This document shows, one piece after another, positions 1-7,873 of a stretch of DNA of 64,000 nucleotides (position 1 is the first letter of the stretch; each line of letters starts with the position of its first letter). The notes beneath the pieces are model-generated. The model did no database searches. It was given only the letters and a program-made list of their open reading frames with translations, and had not been told where the DNA came from. Origin of the DNA: Hymenobacter cellulosivorans (lineage in GTDB: Bacteria > Bacteroidota > Bacteroidia > Cytophagales > Hymenobacteraceae). The DNA is taken from positions 1,426,001 to 1,490,000 of the forward strand of contig NZ_CP095049.1 in assembly GCF_022919135.1 (NCBI RefSeq). The letters are read 5' to 3'. The position numbers and the translations under genes are program-made.

Positions 1-903
1 CTCGGTGGCAGCCGCCGTCAGAAACCTGTGAAAGCGGTCCACATCCTGATTCAGACGGCGGTATACCAAAAAGGAGCCGTTGCGGGCCCAGGCTGGCCCA
101 ACTGGCTCCGAGCCGGGCCGCGCCTCGGCCGGCTTATCTTTCCATTGCCCCGGATACCCAAACAGAAAGTGGCCCGGCCACACCAACTGTCGGCCTGGAC
201 TGGCATAGAGCTGGCGTTGCTGGTCAAACTGCGGGCCGGCCGGCCAGGAGCGGGGCTCGACAAAGTCGGTGGTCGCGGCGGAGGCCCGGCCCCGAATGGC
301 AGGAAATGAAATTCCGTCGCGGAAGCCAAAATGCTCGTGCCCTGACAGGGCGCCAGGCCGCACCCGGCCGTGATCGATGTGGAGCAGCTCGAACCCATGC
401 TGCACGGCTTGCTGAATGAGTTCCGCCTCCTGCTGCAGAATCCAGGCCTGGTCGTCGCTGGCTATGGTCAGTAGTACGGCCGGTTTGGCCGCCCCAGCGC
501 CTACCAGCCACGTATCGGGAGCCCCAAGAGCCCCACTACCCGAACTAGGGTCGCCGATAATGCCGGCCCGGGCTTCCAGCCCCAGCTGAAAGGCTTCGTC
601 CTCAAACTCAGCCACGCCCTCGATACCCAGGGTTTGGAGGCCCGCGGCCGAGAAAGCGCAGTTGAGAAAGAGAAAGTCCAGGTTGTTGGGTTCGTGGGCC
701 AGCCGCCGACGCATGTGCTTCCACAGGGCGTGAGCCACGCTGACTTCGCTAGCCGAGGAAAGCCGGGGGGCCAAGGCCTTCAACCAGGCCCGGGCCGCGG
801 TGGGCTCCGTGATGCGGAAGAAAAGAAAATGCTGATTGTCCTTTTTGAATCCAGGAAAGATGTTGCCCTGAATGTCGTCCAGCTCCAGAACGGGTTCTTC
901 CAT
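1..903 (-). CDS. DyP-type heme peroxidase, C-terminus cut by window edge
   Basis: Reading the minus strand from the ATG at 903 gives 301 open codons to the window edge, so the C-terminus is missing. The N-terminus has the ELDDIQGNIFPGF opening of the long DyP class. The diagnostic GFRDGIS (GxxDG distal-site Asp) lies at about residues 193-199, followed by NGSFLVYRRL at 276-285. DyP enzymes are heme peroxidases acting on dyes and other bulky phenolics; the proximal heme His region is near or beyond the edge. No signal peptide is seen, so the enzyme is probably cytoplasmic or an encapsulated cargo. A second ATG at 906 is an equally good start. It is the downstream gene of a two-gene operon, 15 nt after the stop of the 397-residue partner. 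Family call is firm; substrate unknown. Confidence 0.88.
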   Translation of the reverse strand, partial: MEEPVLELDDIQGNIFPGFKKDNQHFLFFRITEPTAARAWLKALAPRLSSASEVSVAHALWKHMRRRLAHEPNNLDFLFLNCAFSAAGLQTLGIEGVAEFEDEAFQLGLEARAGIIGDPSSGSGALGAPDTWLVGAGAAKPAVLLTIASDDQAWILQQEAELIQQAVQHGFELLHIDHGRVRPGALSGHEHFGFRDGISFPAIRGRASAATTDFVEPRSWPAGPQFDQQRQLYASPGRQLVWPGHFLFGYPGQWKDKPAEARPGSEPVGPAWARNGSFLVYRRLNQDVDRFHRFLTAAATE

Positions 904-918
904 CATGGCAAAACAGGG

Positions 919-2112
919 TTAGCCGTTGAAAGGCTTGGGTGCCGGTGAACTACGGCGGCCGTTATCGGCGGCGAGCAAATCACCGCCGTCGTCGGGAAGC
1001 GCCACGGGGGTATCGTCTACGCACCCAATGGCGCGGGGCGGCGGCAGGCTGGCCGGGGAGCTCACCAGTACGCCCACCCGGACGTTGATACGAGCGGCAA
1101 TGTGGCCCCCGAAGGCAATATTGACGCCGCCAATCTTGATGTCGGAAACACTATAGCCTTTGTCGGCCGGCACGGCAAAGCGGGCCCGCACGATATAGGC
1201 CTGATTGGGGTCGGCATGGTCGGTGCCGCGCTCCACGGTCCAGAAAGTGCTGGCCGGGGTACCGTCGGGCGTCGTCCACCCGTCCCAGTCGATGCCGCTC
1301 ATGTAAAGCCCCACCGGGTTTTCAATGGTGATGAAGCGGTTTTGACGGGCAAAGCTATTGACGGCTCCGCCGATGCGCGGGTCGCTCTGCCGATTCTCGT
1401 CGCCGTACCCCGCGCACAAAATAAGGCCCAGGTCGTCGGTGATGGGAGTGCCATCGGACTTCATACGCAGAATGCAGGCGCGAGAAACGATGTTGATCTG
1501 GGCGCCCAGCGTGTTGTTTGGCTGCTGCATGTGCACGGCGTAGGCATTGTTGAACTCGTTGTGCCAGTTGTAATTGCCGTCGGCGTCCTGTAGGTCGTTG
1601 AGGGTGATAGAAGTATCATCGCAGATGCGCTGGTAAAGATCCACGAGCAATTCGGGGGCCCGGCGGTGCAGAAACTGATAGTATTCCGGTGGTTCGCTGG
1701 TAAAAAGCACCCGAATAATTTCGCCCTGGTCATTGCGCGTTACCACCCACTCGCAATATTCGTCCTGAATACGGGTAATCAGGCTGGGGTCGGTAGGAAA
1801 GGGCTGGCGGCCATCCAGGAACGTGAGCTTTTCCCGTTGGCTGCTAAACTGCTCATCGAAGCTAGTCGGCAAAGCCGACCAGAACACGTTTTCCAGCTGC
1901 GAATTGGCAGGCATGGGCATGGAGGCCGGGTTGTACACGCGCAGGTCCCGGTCGGACCGGTTCCAGCGGCGCACTTCGTTCAGAGCTGAGCTCGGTCCTG
2001 TCCCGTACAAATTTCGCTCGTAGGTATTGTTGATCATTTGGCTCCAGGCCTCGCGTAGACCCGGAACCAGGTCGAAATCGGTCAGCTTGGCGGTGGGTTC
2101 GAACTGCCACAT
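919..2112 (-). CDS. Conserved hypothetical protein, partner of the DyP peroxidase
   Basis: 397 residues from the ATG at 2112 (MWQFEPTAKL...). The frame stays open upstream to 2259, but that extension is arginine/serine rich and looks non-coding. I do not recognise a domain. Visible traits: no signal peptide or membrane helix; an acidic, aromatic-rich central region (EYCEWVV at about residue 120, then EPPEYYQFL, then a YNWHNEFNN segment), and a C-terminal part with SPASLPPPRAIGCVDD-type low complexity. Histidines, tryptophans and acidic residues are frequent, as in a soluble enzyme, but no catalytic motif is certain. The gene is immediately upstream of the peroxidase with a 15 nt spacer, so the two are probably cotranscribed and functionally linked. 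Existence of the gene is well supported; function unknown. Confidence 0.75.
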   Translation of the reverse strand: MWQFEPTAKLTDFDLVPGLREAWSQMINNTYERNLYGTGPSSALNEVRRWNRSDRDLRVYNPASMPMPANSQLENVFWSALPTSFDEQFSSQREKLTFLDGRQPFPTDPSLITRIQDEYCEWVVTRNDQGEIIRVLFTSEPPEYYQFLHRRAPELLVDLYQRICDDTSITLNDLQDADGNYNWHNEFNNAYAVHMQQPNNTLGAQINIVSRACILRMKSDGTPITDDLGLILCAGYGDENRQSDPRIGGAVNSFARQNRFITIENPVGLYMSGIDWDGWTTPDGTPASTFWTVERGTDHADPNQAYIVRARFAVPADKGYSVSDIKIGGVNIAFGGHIAARINVRVGVLVSSPASLPPPRAIGCVDDTPVALPDDGGDLLAADNGRRSSPAPKPFNG

Positions 2113-2246
2113 AGGAAGGGTAATGAAAGAGTGAGACGAAAGTGCCGGATCATCTGGCCGCTCTGGTACTGCGCGGCATATCGGTTGGCGTAAGCAGGCC
2201 GAAGCCGTCCGACAACGTAAGATGCTGTTCGAAAACCGCTCGGGTA

Positions 2247-2267
2247 TCCGTGCTACCACTGAACTTT
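2247..2267. repeat. 21-nt direct repeat, copy 1
   Basis: An identical 21-nt word occurs here and at 11314-11334. Its core is GTGCTACCACTGAACTTT on the plus strand. Each copy lies upstream of a minus-strand two-gene unit: 135 nt before the start at 2112 and 63 nt before the start at 11251. Flanking bases differ, so the match is confined to the word. Could be a shared regulatory element or a remnant of an intergenic repeat family. Confidence 0.6.
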
Positions 2268-2342
2268 CGGTTCGCCGCTGAGGTGAGATTCCTATACTGT
2301 CCGAAAAAGCCAGCCGCCGGTGTTCCTTACCTTGTAGGCTCC

Positions 2343-3287
2343 ATGCTCGACCTGCCGCACTACCTCACCCGTTTCCGCAAGCTCAAGACCAGTAAGCTGG
2401 CCGGCGAGGAAGCACCCTACAAGCCAGCCCTGCTGCTGGCCGTGCTCGAAGGCCTTGAAGACGAGACAATTATTGATAACCAGATGGTCATCACGCCCGA
2501 GCTGCTGGCCGCCTTCCAAAGCAACTGCCGCGACTTAAGTACTTCCGACCGGTTTCGGGCCAACAACTTCGCTTTGCCGTTTTACCACCTTACCGGCGAC
2601 GGGTTCTGGCACCTGCGCACCCACTTCGGCCAGCCCTTGGTGCTGACCTCGTCCGGCTCGCCCCGCAGCCTGGGCCACCTGCGCCGGGTGGTAGCCTACG
2701 CCGCCCTCGACGAGCCCCTGTGGTTTCTGCTCCAGGACCCAGGCACCCGCCACCTGTTTCGTGAGGCCCTCCTGGACCGTTACTTTCCCCAGACCCGCCA
2801 CCTGTACCGCCCCAGTGCCGGCTCCGAGGTCCTGGGGCAACTTGGCCAGCAGATGCTGCAGGAGCCGGCCGCTGTCTACCAAACTCACCTCAACTTGAGG
2901 GATGAGGAAGACACGTTTATCCGAAGCGGGACATTTAAACGGGTAGTACTGGAAGCCTACAACTTCACCTGCGCTATTTCCGGCCTCCAGCTGATTAGCA
3001 CCGGTACCACTGCCGTAGCCCCGCTGCTCGACGCCTGCCACATCGTGCCCTGGGCCATCAGCCACGACGACACCATCGGCAACGGCCTGGCTTTGACGCC
3101 CACCCTGCACCGCGCCTTCGACCGTCACCTCTTCCGCATCGACCAGAACTACCGGGTGCGGGTAGCCGCCTCCTTCCGCGAGCTGCGGGGGCAGGAGCAC
3201 GGCCTGTTGCAGTTCGAAGGTCAGCAGCTGCGGCTGCCCGAGCGGCGGGAGTGGTGGCCGCGCAAGGAGGGGTTTGGGGCCTGGTAA
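2343..3287 (+). CDS. HNH endonuclease family protein (HNH_2-like)
   Basis: 314 residues from ATG 2343 (MLDLPHYLTRF); a longer open frame from 2142 is not convincing. The C-terminal third carries an HNH nuclease signature: YNFTCAISG near residue 210, CHIVPWA at 232-238 and DDTIGNGLALTPTLHRAFD, giving likely catalytic and metal residues H233, N247 and H256. This arrangement matches the HNH_2 group often labelled putative restriction endonuclease. The N-terminal 180 residues start with a KTSKLAGEEAPYKPALLLAVLEGLE segment seen in this family and probably bind DNA. Such solitary genes are often modification-dependent nucleases, but no methyltransferase is nearby, so a defence role is inference. 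It stands alone, divergent from the peroxidase operon. Confidence 0.82.
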   Translation: MLDLPHYLTRFRKLKTSKLAGEEAPYKPALLLAVLEGLEDETIIDNQMVITPELLAAFQSNCRDLSTSDRFRANNFALPFYHLTGDGFWHLRTHFGQPLVLTSSGSPRSLGHLRRVVAYAALDEPLWFLLQDPGTRHLFREALLDRYFPQTRHLYRPSAGSEVLGQLGQQMLQEPAAVYQTHLNLRDEEDTFIRSGTFKRVVLEAYNFTCAISGLQLISTGTTAVAPLLDACHIVPWAISHDDTIGNGLALTPTLHRAFDRHLFRIDQNYRVRVAASFRELRGQEHGLLQFEGQQLRLPERREWWPRKEGFGAW

Positions 3288-3438
3288 GCAAATGCGGCAG
3301 TACGGTTGTGACTCAGGATAAAGTATATATAATAATTATTAAACGCTATATTTAGTTAGACTCCCGGTAGGGTAAAGCCCATCTGCTGAGCAACTGTATA
3401 TCCGAAGCCACGAAACAAGTTGAATCCTGTCCCAGCCT

Positions 3439-4410
3439 ATGTTGCAGAACCTGTTTCGCTGGCTGGGCCGCTTGTACAGCCTGCTCTGGACCTTCATCTT
3501 CGTGGCCCTGTTGAGTGTAGCGGCCGTGCTGACCTGGCACTTCTATCAGCAGGAGCATCTCGAAAGTCAGCTGCGCGCTGGGGGCCAGCCCGTGACGGTG
3601 CGGGTGCAGCAGGCCGACCGGGCGCCGCGGGCGGTGTGGGACGGGTTGGGCAATTTCGTCTACCTGGGCTTCACCTACCACAACCAGCCCTACGAAACCC
3701 GTTTCGTGAACGACACGCTCTGGCTCTCGGAAGGCGACCAGGTGACGCTGCTCTACCAGCCCCAACTCGACGTATTTGGGCAAGTACCTTCGCAACAGGT
3801 TTCCCGCCCCGACCGGGTGGTGTCCCGCCTGATCCGCTGGTCGGCGGTGCCTGACTTTACCAAGGAAACCAAAGCCCTGGCCCTGTTCGGGCTGGTGATG
3901 GTGGGCCTGTTTTTTGTTGGGAGTGGGCTGCTGGCCTCGCTCACCGGCCTGACGTTTATCCGGACCCTGGCCCGGGGTGTGCTGGTGATTTGTCTGGGAG
4001 CCGGGGCCTTGTTTTTCACCTACAACACCGCGCAGTATTACCGGTACGCGGCCCAGCTCAAGGCTACCGGGCAGCCGCTGGAAGTAGCCGTGCTTGATGC
4101 CCGCCAGGTTTCGCACGGCAAGCGCACCAACTGGTACACCTACGAGGCTAGCTTCCGGTTCAAAGGCCAGGAGCGGGTCATCCCTATCGAGGAGGCCGAC
4201 TACGAGCAACTCAGGGCCCCGAATTCCCGCCTGGCCGTGCGCTACGAACCCACCCTGAACGACTTCATTGCCGCTAACTACGACCCGGGTATTGCCGAGT
4301 TGGCGCCCCCGCTGTTTCTCTGGCTGCTTTTGGGATTAACTATCTGGCCCGAGCGAAGCCGGCCGGCCACTGAGCCGGGAGCCAGAGCTGCCGCTGGGCC
4401 GATTGGGTGA
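3439..4410 (+). CDS. DUF3592-like membrane protein
   Basis: 323 residues from ATG 3439. There are about four hydrophobic helices: residues 13-33, about 150-170, 175-200 and one near 290-305. Two soluble stretches of similar design follow the first and third helices (FVYLGFTYHNQPYETRF and YEASFRFKGQERVIPIEEADY, each then leading to a VTLLYQP / LAVRYEP strand). This is the DUF3592 pattern, here apparently present twice in tandem. The soluble parts are predicted outside the cytoplasm. Function of the family is unknown. The gene is preceded by an AT-rich stretch around 3320-3355 that probably holds its promoter. Confidence 0.72.
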   Translation: MLQNLFRWLGRLYSLLWTFIFVALLSVAAVLTWHFYQQEHLESQLRAGGQPVTVRVQQADRAPRAVWDGLGNFVYLGFTYHNQPYETRFVNDTLWLSEGDQVTLLYQPQLDVFGQVPSQQVSRPDRVVSRLIRWSAVPDFTKETKALALFGLVMVGLFFVGSGLLASLTGLTFIRTLARGVLVICLGAGALFFTYNTAQYYRYAAQLKATGQPLEVAVLDARQVSHGKRTNWYTYEASFRFKGQERVIPIEEADYEQLRAPNSRLAVRYEPTLNDFIAANYDPGIAELAPPLFLWLLLGLTIWPERSRPATEPGARAAAGPIG

Positions 4411-4546
4411 AGAGAAGGACTACTTCTTGCCAGCGGATACCCCCGCAGGCTGCTGAGCATGAGCACGCAAGGTGTCCCGCTTTACTCGCCATGACAGTCT
4501 TTTTTACCCATCTTCAGTACTGTTTATCCCGCCTACTACTACAGCC

Positions 4547-5374
4547 ATGCTCAATCAGCTGCTCCTTGCTTTCCTGGCCGCTTTCCTGCTAACCAGCTGC
4601 CACCAAGCCTCAGAAACGGAGAAGCCCGCCGCGCCAGCAGCCCCGGCCGGCGAGTGGGTGGGCACCGGCCCGCAGCGGCTCTGGACCCAGACCTACCGCA
4701 GCGCCCAGCTCACCGACCATCCGACCTTGCTGCTGGTGCTGCACGGCGATGCGCCCTTCAACCGGCCCGCTTACCAGTATGCGCTGGCCCGCCAGGTCGC
4801 TCAGGCCAATGCCAACGTGGTAGCCGTGGGCCTGCTGCGCCCGGGCTACACCGACCCGGCCGGCCACCAGTCGGCGGGTGAGCGGGGCGAGGCCACCGGT
4901 GACAACTACACGCCCGCTGTTATCGACGCCGTAGCGGCAGCCCTCACCACGCTCAAGGCCCGTTACCAGGCCGGGCGGGTCGTGGTGGCCGGCCACTCCG
5001 GGGGCGCGGCCATCACCGCCGACCTGCTGGGCCGTCATCCCGGCCTGGCCGATGCGGCCTTGCTGGCTTCCTGTCCCTGCAACGTAGCTGCCTGGCGCAC
5101 CCACATGAAGCGCCAGGTGGGCGGACCCGTGTGGGACCTGCCCACGCAAAGCATATCACCCGAGCAAGTAGTAGCCCGCATTCCGGCCGCTACCCGGGTC
5201 ACGCTGCTCACCGGCACCGCCGACACCATTGCACCCCCAGCCCTGACCAAGGAGTATTATGGTCGGCTGCAACGGCAAGGCATTTCGGCGAAGCTGCGGG
5301 AGCTACCCGCGCAGGGCCACGATCTTTTTTTGGCCAAAGACGTGCAGCAGGAAGTCAGCCAACTGTTGAAGTAA
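4547..5374 (+). CDS. Lipoprotein alpha/beta hydrolase
   Basis: 275 residues from ATG 4547 (MLNQLLLAFL). A lipoprotein signal ends in LLTSC with acyl-Cys at residue 18. A serine-hydrolase core follows: LLLVLHGD (oxyanion strand), nucleophile elbow GHSGGA (Ser151), likely acid in GTADTIAP and base His in QGHDLF near the C-terminus. The complete triad suggests an active esterase or peptidase anchored to a membrane, probably facing the periplasm or surface. A linker rich in Ala/Pro follows the lipid anchor. Preceding gene ends 136 nt upstream; whether they share a transcript is unclear. Substrate not predictable. Confidence 0.78.
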   Translation: MLNQLLLAFLAAFLLTSCHQASETEKPAAPAAPAGEWVGTGPQRLWTQTYRSAQLTDHPTLLLVLHGDAPFNRPAYQYALARQVAQANANVVAVGLLRPGYTDPAGHQSAGERGEATGDNYTPAVIDAVAAALTTLKARYQAGRVVVAGHSGGAAITADLLGRHPGLADAALLASCPCNVAAWRTHMKRQVGGPVWDLPTQSISPEQVVARIPAATRVTLLTGTADTIAPPALTKEYYGRLQRQGISAKLRELPAQGHDLFLAKDVQQEVSQLLK

Positions 5375-5500
5375 GAAGGAAAGGATTGCCTCGGTTGCTA
5401 GGTAGCTGGCAGCTACTTGGAGGCGGGAGGGGCAGCCGTAGAATGGTTTGTTGGGCTTACATAAACTCTATCAACGAAAGCCCCACGTGAGAAATATTTG

Positions 5501-5528
5501 CTAATTAAATTAGTTTATGCTAATTAGC
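5501..5528. promoter_or_regulatory. AT-rich dyads upstream of the TIR gene
   Basis: Two palindromes sit side by side in an AT-rich pocket: CTAATTAAATTAG (5501-5513) and GCTAATTAGC (5519-5528), 34 nt before the TIR start codon. They share the CTAATT half-site. This would suit a repressor operator or simply an AT-rich promoter; no regulator is adjacent. Confidence 0.35.
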
Positions 5529-5561
5529 TTGGGTAAAAACTTTGCCCTACTTTTTCTCGCT

Positions 5562-6200
5562 ATGAAAACCGCCCGAACCAGTGTCTTTATCAGCTACAGT
5601 CACGTCGACAGTCATTGGCGTGAAATGCTGACTATTCATTTACATCCCTTGGTGCGTGACCAGCAAGTGCAGATTTGGAGCGACCGGGATATTCACAAGG
5701 GGGAACGATGGCAGGACCGGATTCGGCGGCAGCTGGCCCAGGCTAAAGTGGCTATCTTCCTGGTGAGTGCCGATTTTTTGGCCTCTGACTTTATCCACGC
5801 CGAAGAGTTGCCCCCCTTACTAGTGGCAGCCGAGCAGGAAGGCGCCATTCTGCTGTCCATCATTGTGCGGCCCTGCGCTTTTCGCGATTCACCCTTGAGC
5901 AGCCTGCAGGCTATGAACAGCCCCAGTCAGCCCCTGTCGGGTATGAGTAAGACGCAGCGGGAACGAGTAATGCTCAGCGTTTACGAAGAACTGAGGGAAG
6001 TCTTCAAGCCCCAGCATTGTCCGGCCGAACCTGCCGTCCCGCCACCTGTCGTTACCCAACCGAAGGTAAAGACGACGGAGACTACCTTACCCAAAACCGG
6101 AGCAAAGCCGCTACCTAAGTCTGACCCAGAGCCTGGGGAAAAGCCCCCAGGCAAAAAACCTTCTGACCGGCCAACCACTCGGCGGACCAAAAATAAGTAG
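5562..6200 (+). CDS. Stand-alone TIR-domain protein
   Basis: 212 residues from ATG 5562 (MKTARTSVF). Residues 7-150 form a TIR_2-type domain: VFISYSHVD at 8-16, WSDRDIHKGERW at 39-50, the AIFLVSADFLASDFI strand and helix at 64-78, and E81/E82 at the position of the catalytic glutamate of NADase TIR domains. The last 60 residues are a Pro/Lys/Thr-rich, probably disordered tail. There is no AAA, NB-ARC, SLOG or receptor partner in cis, unlike Thoeris or CBASS-type effectors. Local base composition is less GC-rich than the neighbours, suggesting horizontal acquisition. It may be an NAD-consuming effector of immunity or a TIR adaptor; that role is inference. Confidence 0.85.
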   Translation: MKTARTSVFISYSHVDSHWREMLTIHLHPLVRDQQVQIWSDRDIHKGERWQDRIRRQLAQAKVAIFLVSADFLASDFIHAEELPPLLVAAEQEGAILLSIIVRPCAFRDSPLSSLQAMNSPSQPLSGMSKTQRERVMLSVYEELREVFKPQHCPAEPAVPPPVVTQPKVKTTETTLPKTGAKPLPKSDPEPGEKPPGKKPSDRPTTRRTKNK

Positions 6201-6252
6201 GGTCTTGGTGCTACAATTAAACCCGAGCAAAAACCTGTTACCGAACAGCTTC

Positions 6253-6644
6253 TCAGGCCGCGTCTTCCAGCTTCCGGTCCCGGTCGCGGTAGCCCTGGCC
6301 CCAGGTGATGAGCTCGGCAAACATGGGCTGTACCCGCCGGCCGTGCTCTGTGAGCTGGTATTCCACTTTGGGCGGTACCTGCTGGTAGACGATGCGCTCC
6401 ACAATGGCGTCGGCTTCGAGCTCCCGCAGCTCCTGGATCAGCATCTTCTCGGTTACCTCCGGCATCAGGCGCCGCAGTTCCCCGTAGCGCTGGGGCCCGG
6501 TGAGCAGGTAGGATAGAATCAGAAGCTTCCATTTACCGCCCAAGACGTTGAGCGTCGTGCGCACCGGGCAGACGGCACCGGGGGCTGTTCGTCGCAGGTG
6601 GCCCAGTAGGCTTCGGCCTGCTGCTGTTTTGTGAACTTGCTCAT
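6253..6644 (-). pseudogene. HxlR-family transcriptional regulator, frameshifted in this sequence
   Basis: The frame from 6564 encodes the HxlR winged helix: NVLGGKWKLLIL, then ELRRLMPEVTEKMLIQELRELE (recognition helix region) and VEYQLTEHG. The family's upstream part is in another frame, starting at ATG 6644 with MSKFTKQQQAEAYWATCDEQ. One extra C in the coding-strand C5 run (plus-strand G5, 6580-6584) would join them as CDEQPPGAVCPVRTTLNVLGG, restoring the conserved Cys-Pro-Val-Arg motif and a protein of about 130 residues. So this is either a homopolymer sequencing error or a genuine inactivation. Divergently paired with an NmrA-like oxidoreductase, as in quinone/thiol-stress pairs such as E. 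coli ytfH/ytfG (qorB), where the HxlR Cys senses electrophiles. Confidence 0.82.
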
Positions 6645-6683
6645 GAAAATTTAGTCGCTGATTATCAGTATTACTGGGAAAAA

Positions 6684-6717
6684 GGTAGGCACCCTACCAA
6701 AGAGTAGGTACTTGCCT
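6684..6717. promoter_or_regulatory. Candidate HxlR operator between divergent genes
   Basis: A perfect dyad GGTAGG-CAC-CCTACC (6684-6698) is followed by a looser TAGG...CCTA dyad (about 6704-6717, TAGGTACTTGCCTA). Both lie between the HxlR start (6644) and the oxidoreductase start (6819). HxlR dimers bind such inverted repeats, so this is the likely operator for both genes. Binding by this regulator is inference. Confidence 0.5.
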
Positions 6718-6818
6718 AAACCGAAGGTAAAGGATTTCCTTTGACCCATCCAAGACGCGGTACTGCAGGCGGCGCCGGGGTAGTCCTTTTTACCCACGAT
6801 TTTTCACCCCACTTTCTG

Positions 6819-7736
6819 ATGAGCAAGCACATTGTAGTACTCGGCGCCACCGGCCACATCGGCACCCACCTGACCCACCTGCTGCTGGAGCGTGGCCACC
6901 GCGTGACGGCTGTAGCCCGGGCCAGCCAGCGCCTCACCGCCCTGGAAACTGCCGGGGCCAATATCCAAGCCGGCAGCTTGGAAAACACCGCTTTTCTGAC
7001 CACGGTGCTGGGCACCGCCGACGCGGCCTTTCTGATGGTGCCGCCCAACACCGGCGCCCCTGATAACTTAGCTTACCAGGCTGCAGTAGGGGAAAGCGTG
7101 GCTGCGGCCGGGCGGGCTTCCGGACTGCGGGAGGCCGTGAATTTGAGCAGCATTGGCGCTGAGCTGACGGCTGGCACCGGCCCCATTCTAGGCGTGCACT
7201 ATCAGGAGCAGCGCCTTAATGCCATTGACGGGCTGAACGTGCTGCACCTGCGCCCGGCTTACTTTATGGAAAACCTGCTGGCCGGTATTGGCCTGATTCA
7301 AGGCATGGGCATCAACGGCTCGGCCACCCGCCCCGATGTGAGCTTGCCGATGATTGCCACCCGGGATATTGCCGCCTACGCCGCCCGGGTGCTCGAAGCC
7401 GGGGTGCCCACCGGGAAGTCGGAACAGCTGCTGCTAGGTCCGCGCGACTACACCAACCAGGAAGCCACGGCCATTTTCGGGCGAGCCATTGGGCGGCCCG
7501 AATTGCCCTACGTGCAGTTTCCCTACGATCAGGCTCGGCAGGGTATGCTCGGGGCCGGCCTCTCCGAGTCGATGGCCGACCTTTATCTGGAAATGACCCA
7601 AAGCCTGAACGAGGGCCGGATTATGCAGTCCGAAGTGCGTACCCCTGCCAATACTACCCCCACCACGCTGGAGCAGTTTGCCGAGCAGGTATTTGCCCCC
7701 GCTTTCCACGGCGCCGCCCAAGCCGTAACCTCATAG
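6819..7736 (+). CDS. NmrA-like NAD(P)-binding oxidoreductase
   Basis: 305 residues from ATG 6819 (MSKHIVVLGATGHIG). The N-terminus has the atypical SDR nucleotide-binding loop GATGHIG at residues 8-14, and HLRPAYFMEN is typical of NmrA/azoreductase-like SDRs. No Tyr-xxx-Lys catalytic pair of classical SDRs is evident, as expected for the group. Likely a cytoplasmic NAD(P)H-dependent quinone or nitro-group reductase, or a redox sensor. The divergent HxlR gene supports induction by electrophiles or quinones. The upstream in-frame extension to 6741 crosses the operator region and was rejected as start. Confidence 0.8.
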   Translation: MSKHIVVLGATGHIGTHLTHLLLERGHRVTAVARASQRLTALETAGANIQAGSLENTAFLTTVLGTADAAFLMVPPNTGAPDNLAYQAAVGESVAAAGRASGLREAVNLSSIGAELTAGTGPILGVHYQEQRLNAIDGLNVLHLRPAYFMENLLAGIGLIQGMGINGSATRPDVSLPMIATRDIAAYAARVLEAGVPTGKSEQLLLGPRDYTNQEATAIFGRAIGRPELPYVQFPYDQARQGMLGAGLSESMADLYLEMTQSLNEGRIMQSEVRTPANTTPTTLEQFAEQVFAPAFHGAAQAVTS

Positions 7737-7792
7737 ACGAAACCTCCAACAGAACGTCATGCGGTAGAGTTAACAACGCTAGCCAAGCTCCT

Positions 7793-7850
7793 TAATAACA
7801 CGAAACCGACCACCCCGAGCAATTTCGGGACGGTCGGTTTCGTGTTATTA
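7793..7850. terminator. Bidirectional terminator between convergent genes
   Basis: Perfect 19-bp inverted repeat: arms 7793-7811 and 7832-7850, beginning TAATAACACGAAACCGACC, with a small inner CCCGA/TCGGG stem in the loop. The A/T-rich outer ends supply U-tracts on both strands. It separates the oxidoreductase (plus) from the disordered protein (minus). Confidence 0.8.
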
Positions 7851-7873
7851 GGCTGTAACAGCGCGCAGCGGGG

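Noticed and set aside
2247..2267. tRNA-like D-arm in the 21-nt repeat
   Set aside because: The surrounding sequence cannot be folded into acceptor, anticodon and T arms; D-stem pairing is incomplete.
2343..3287. HNH nuclease as a part of a full restriction-modification system
   Set aside because: No methyltransferase, specificity subunit or helicase lies nearby; only a solitary nuclease is supported.
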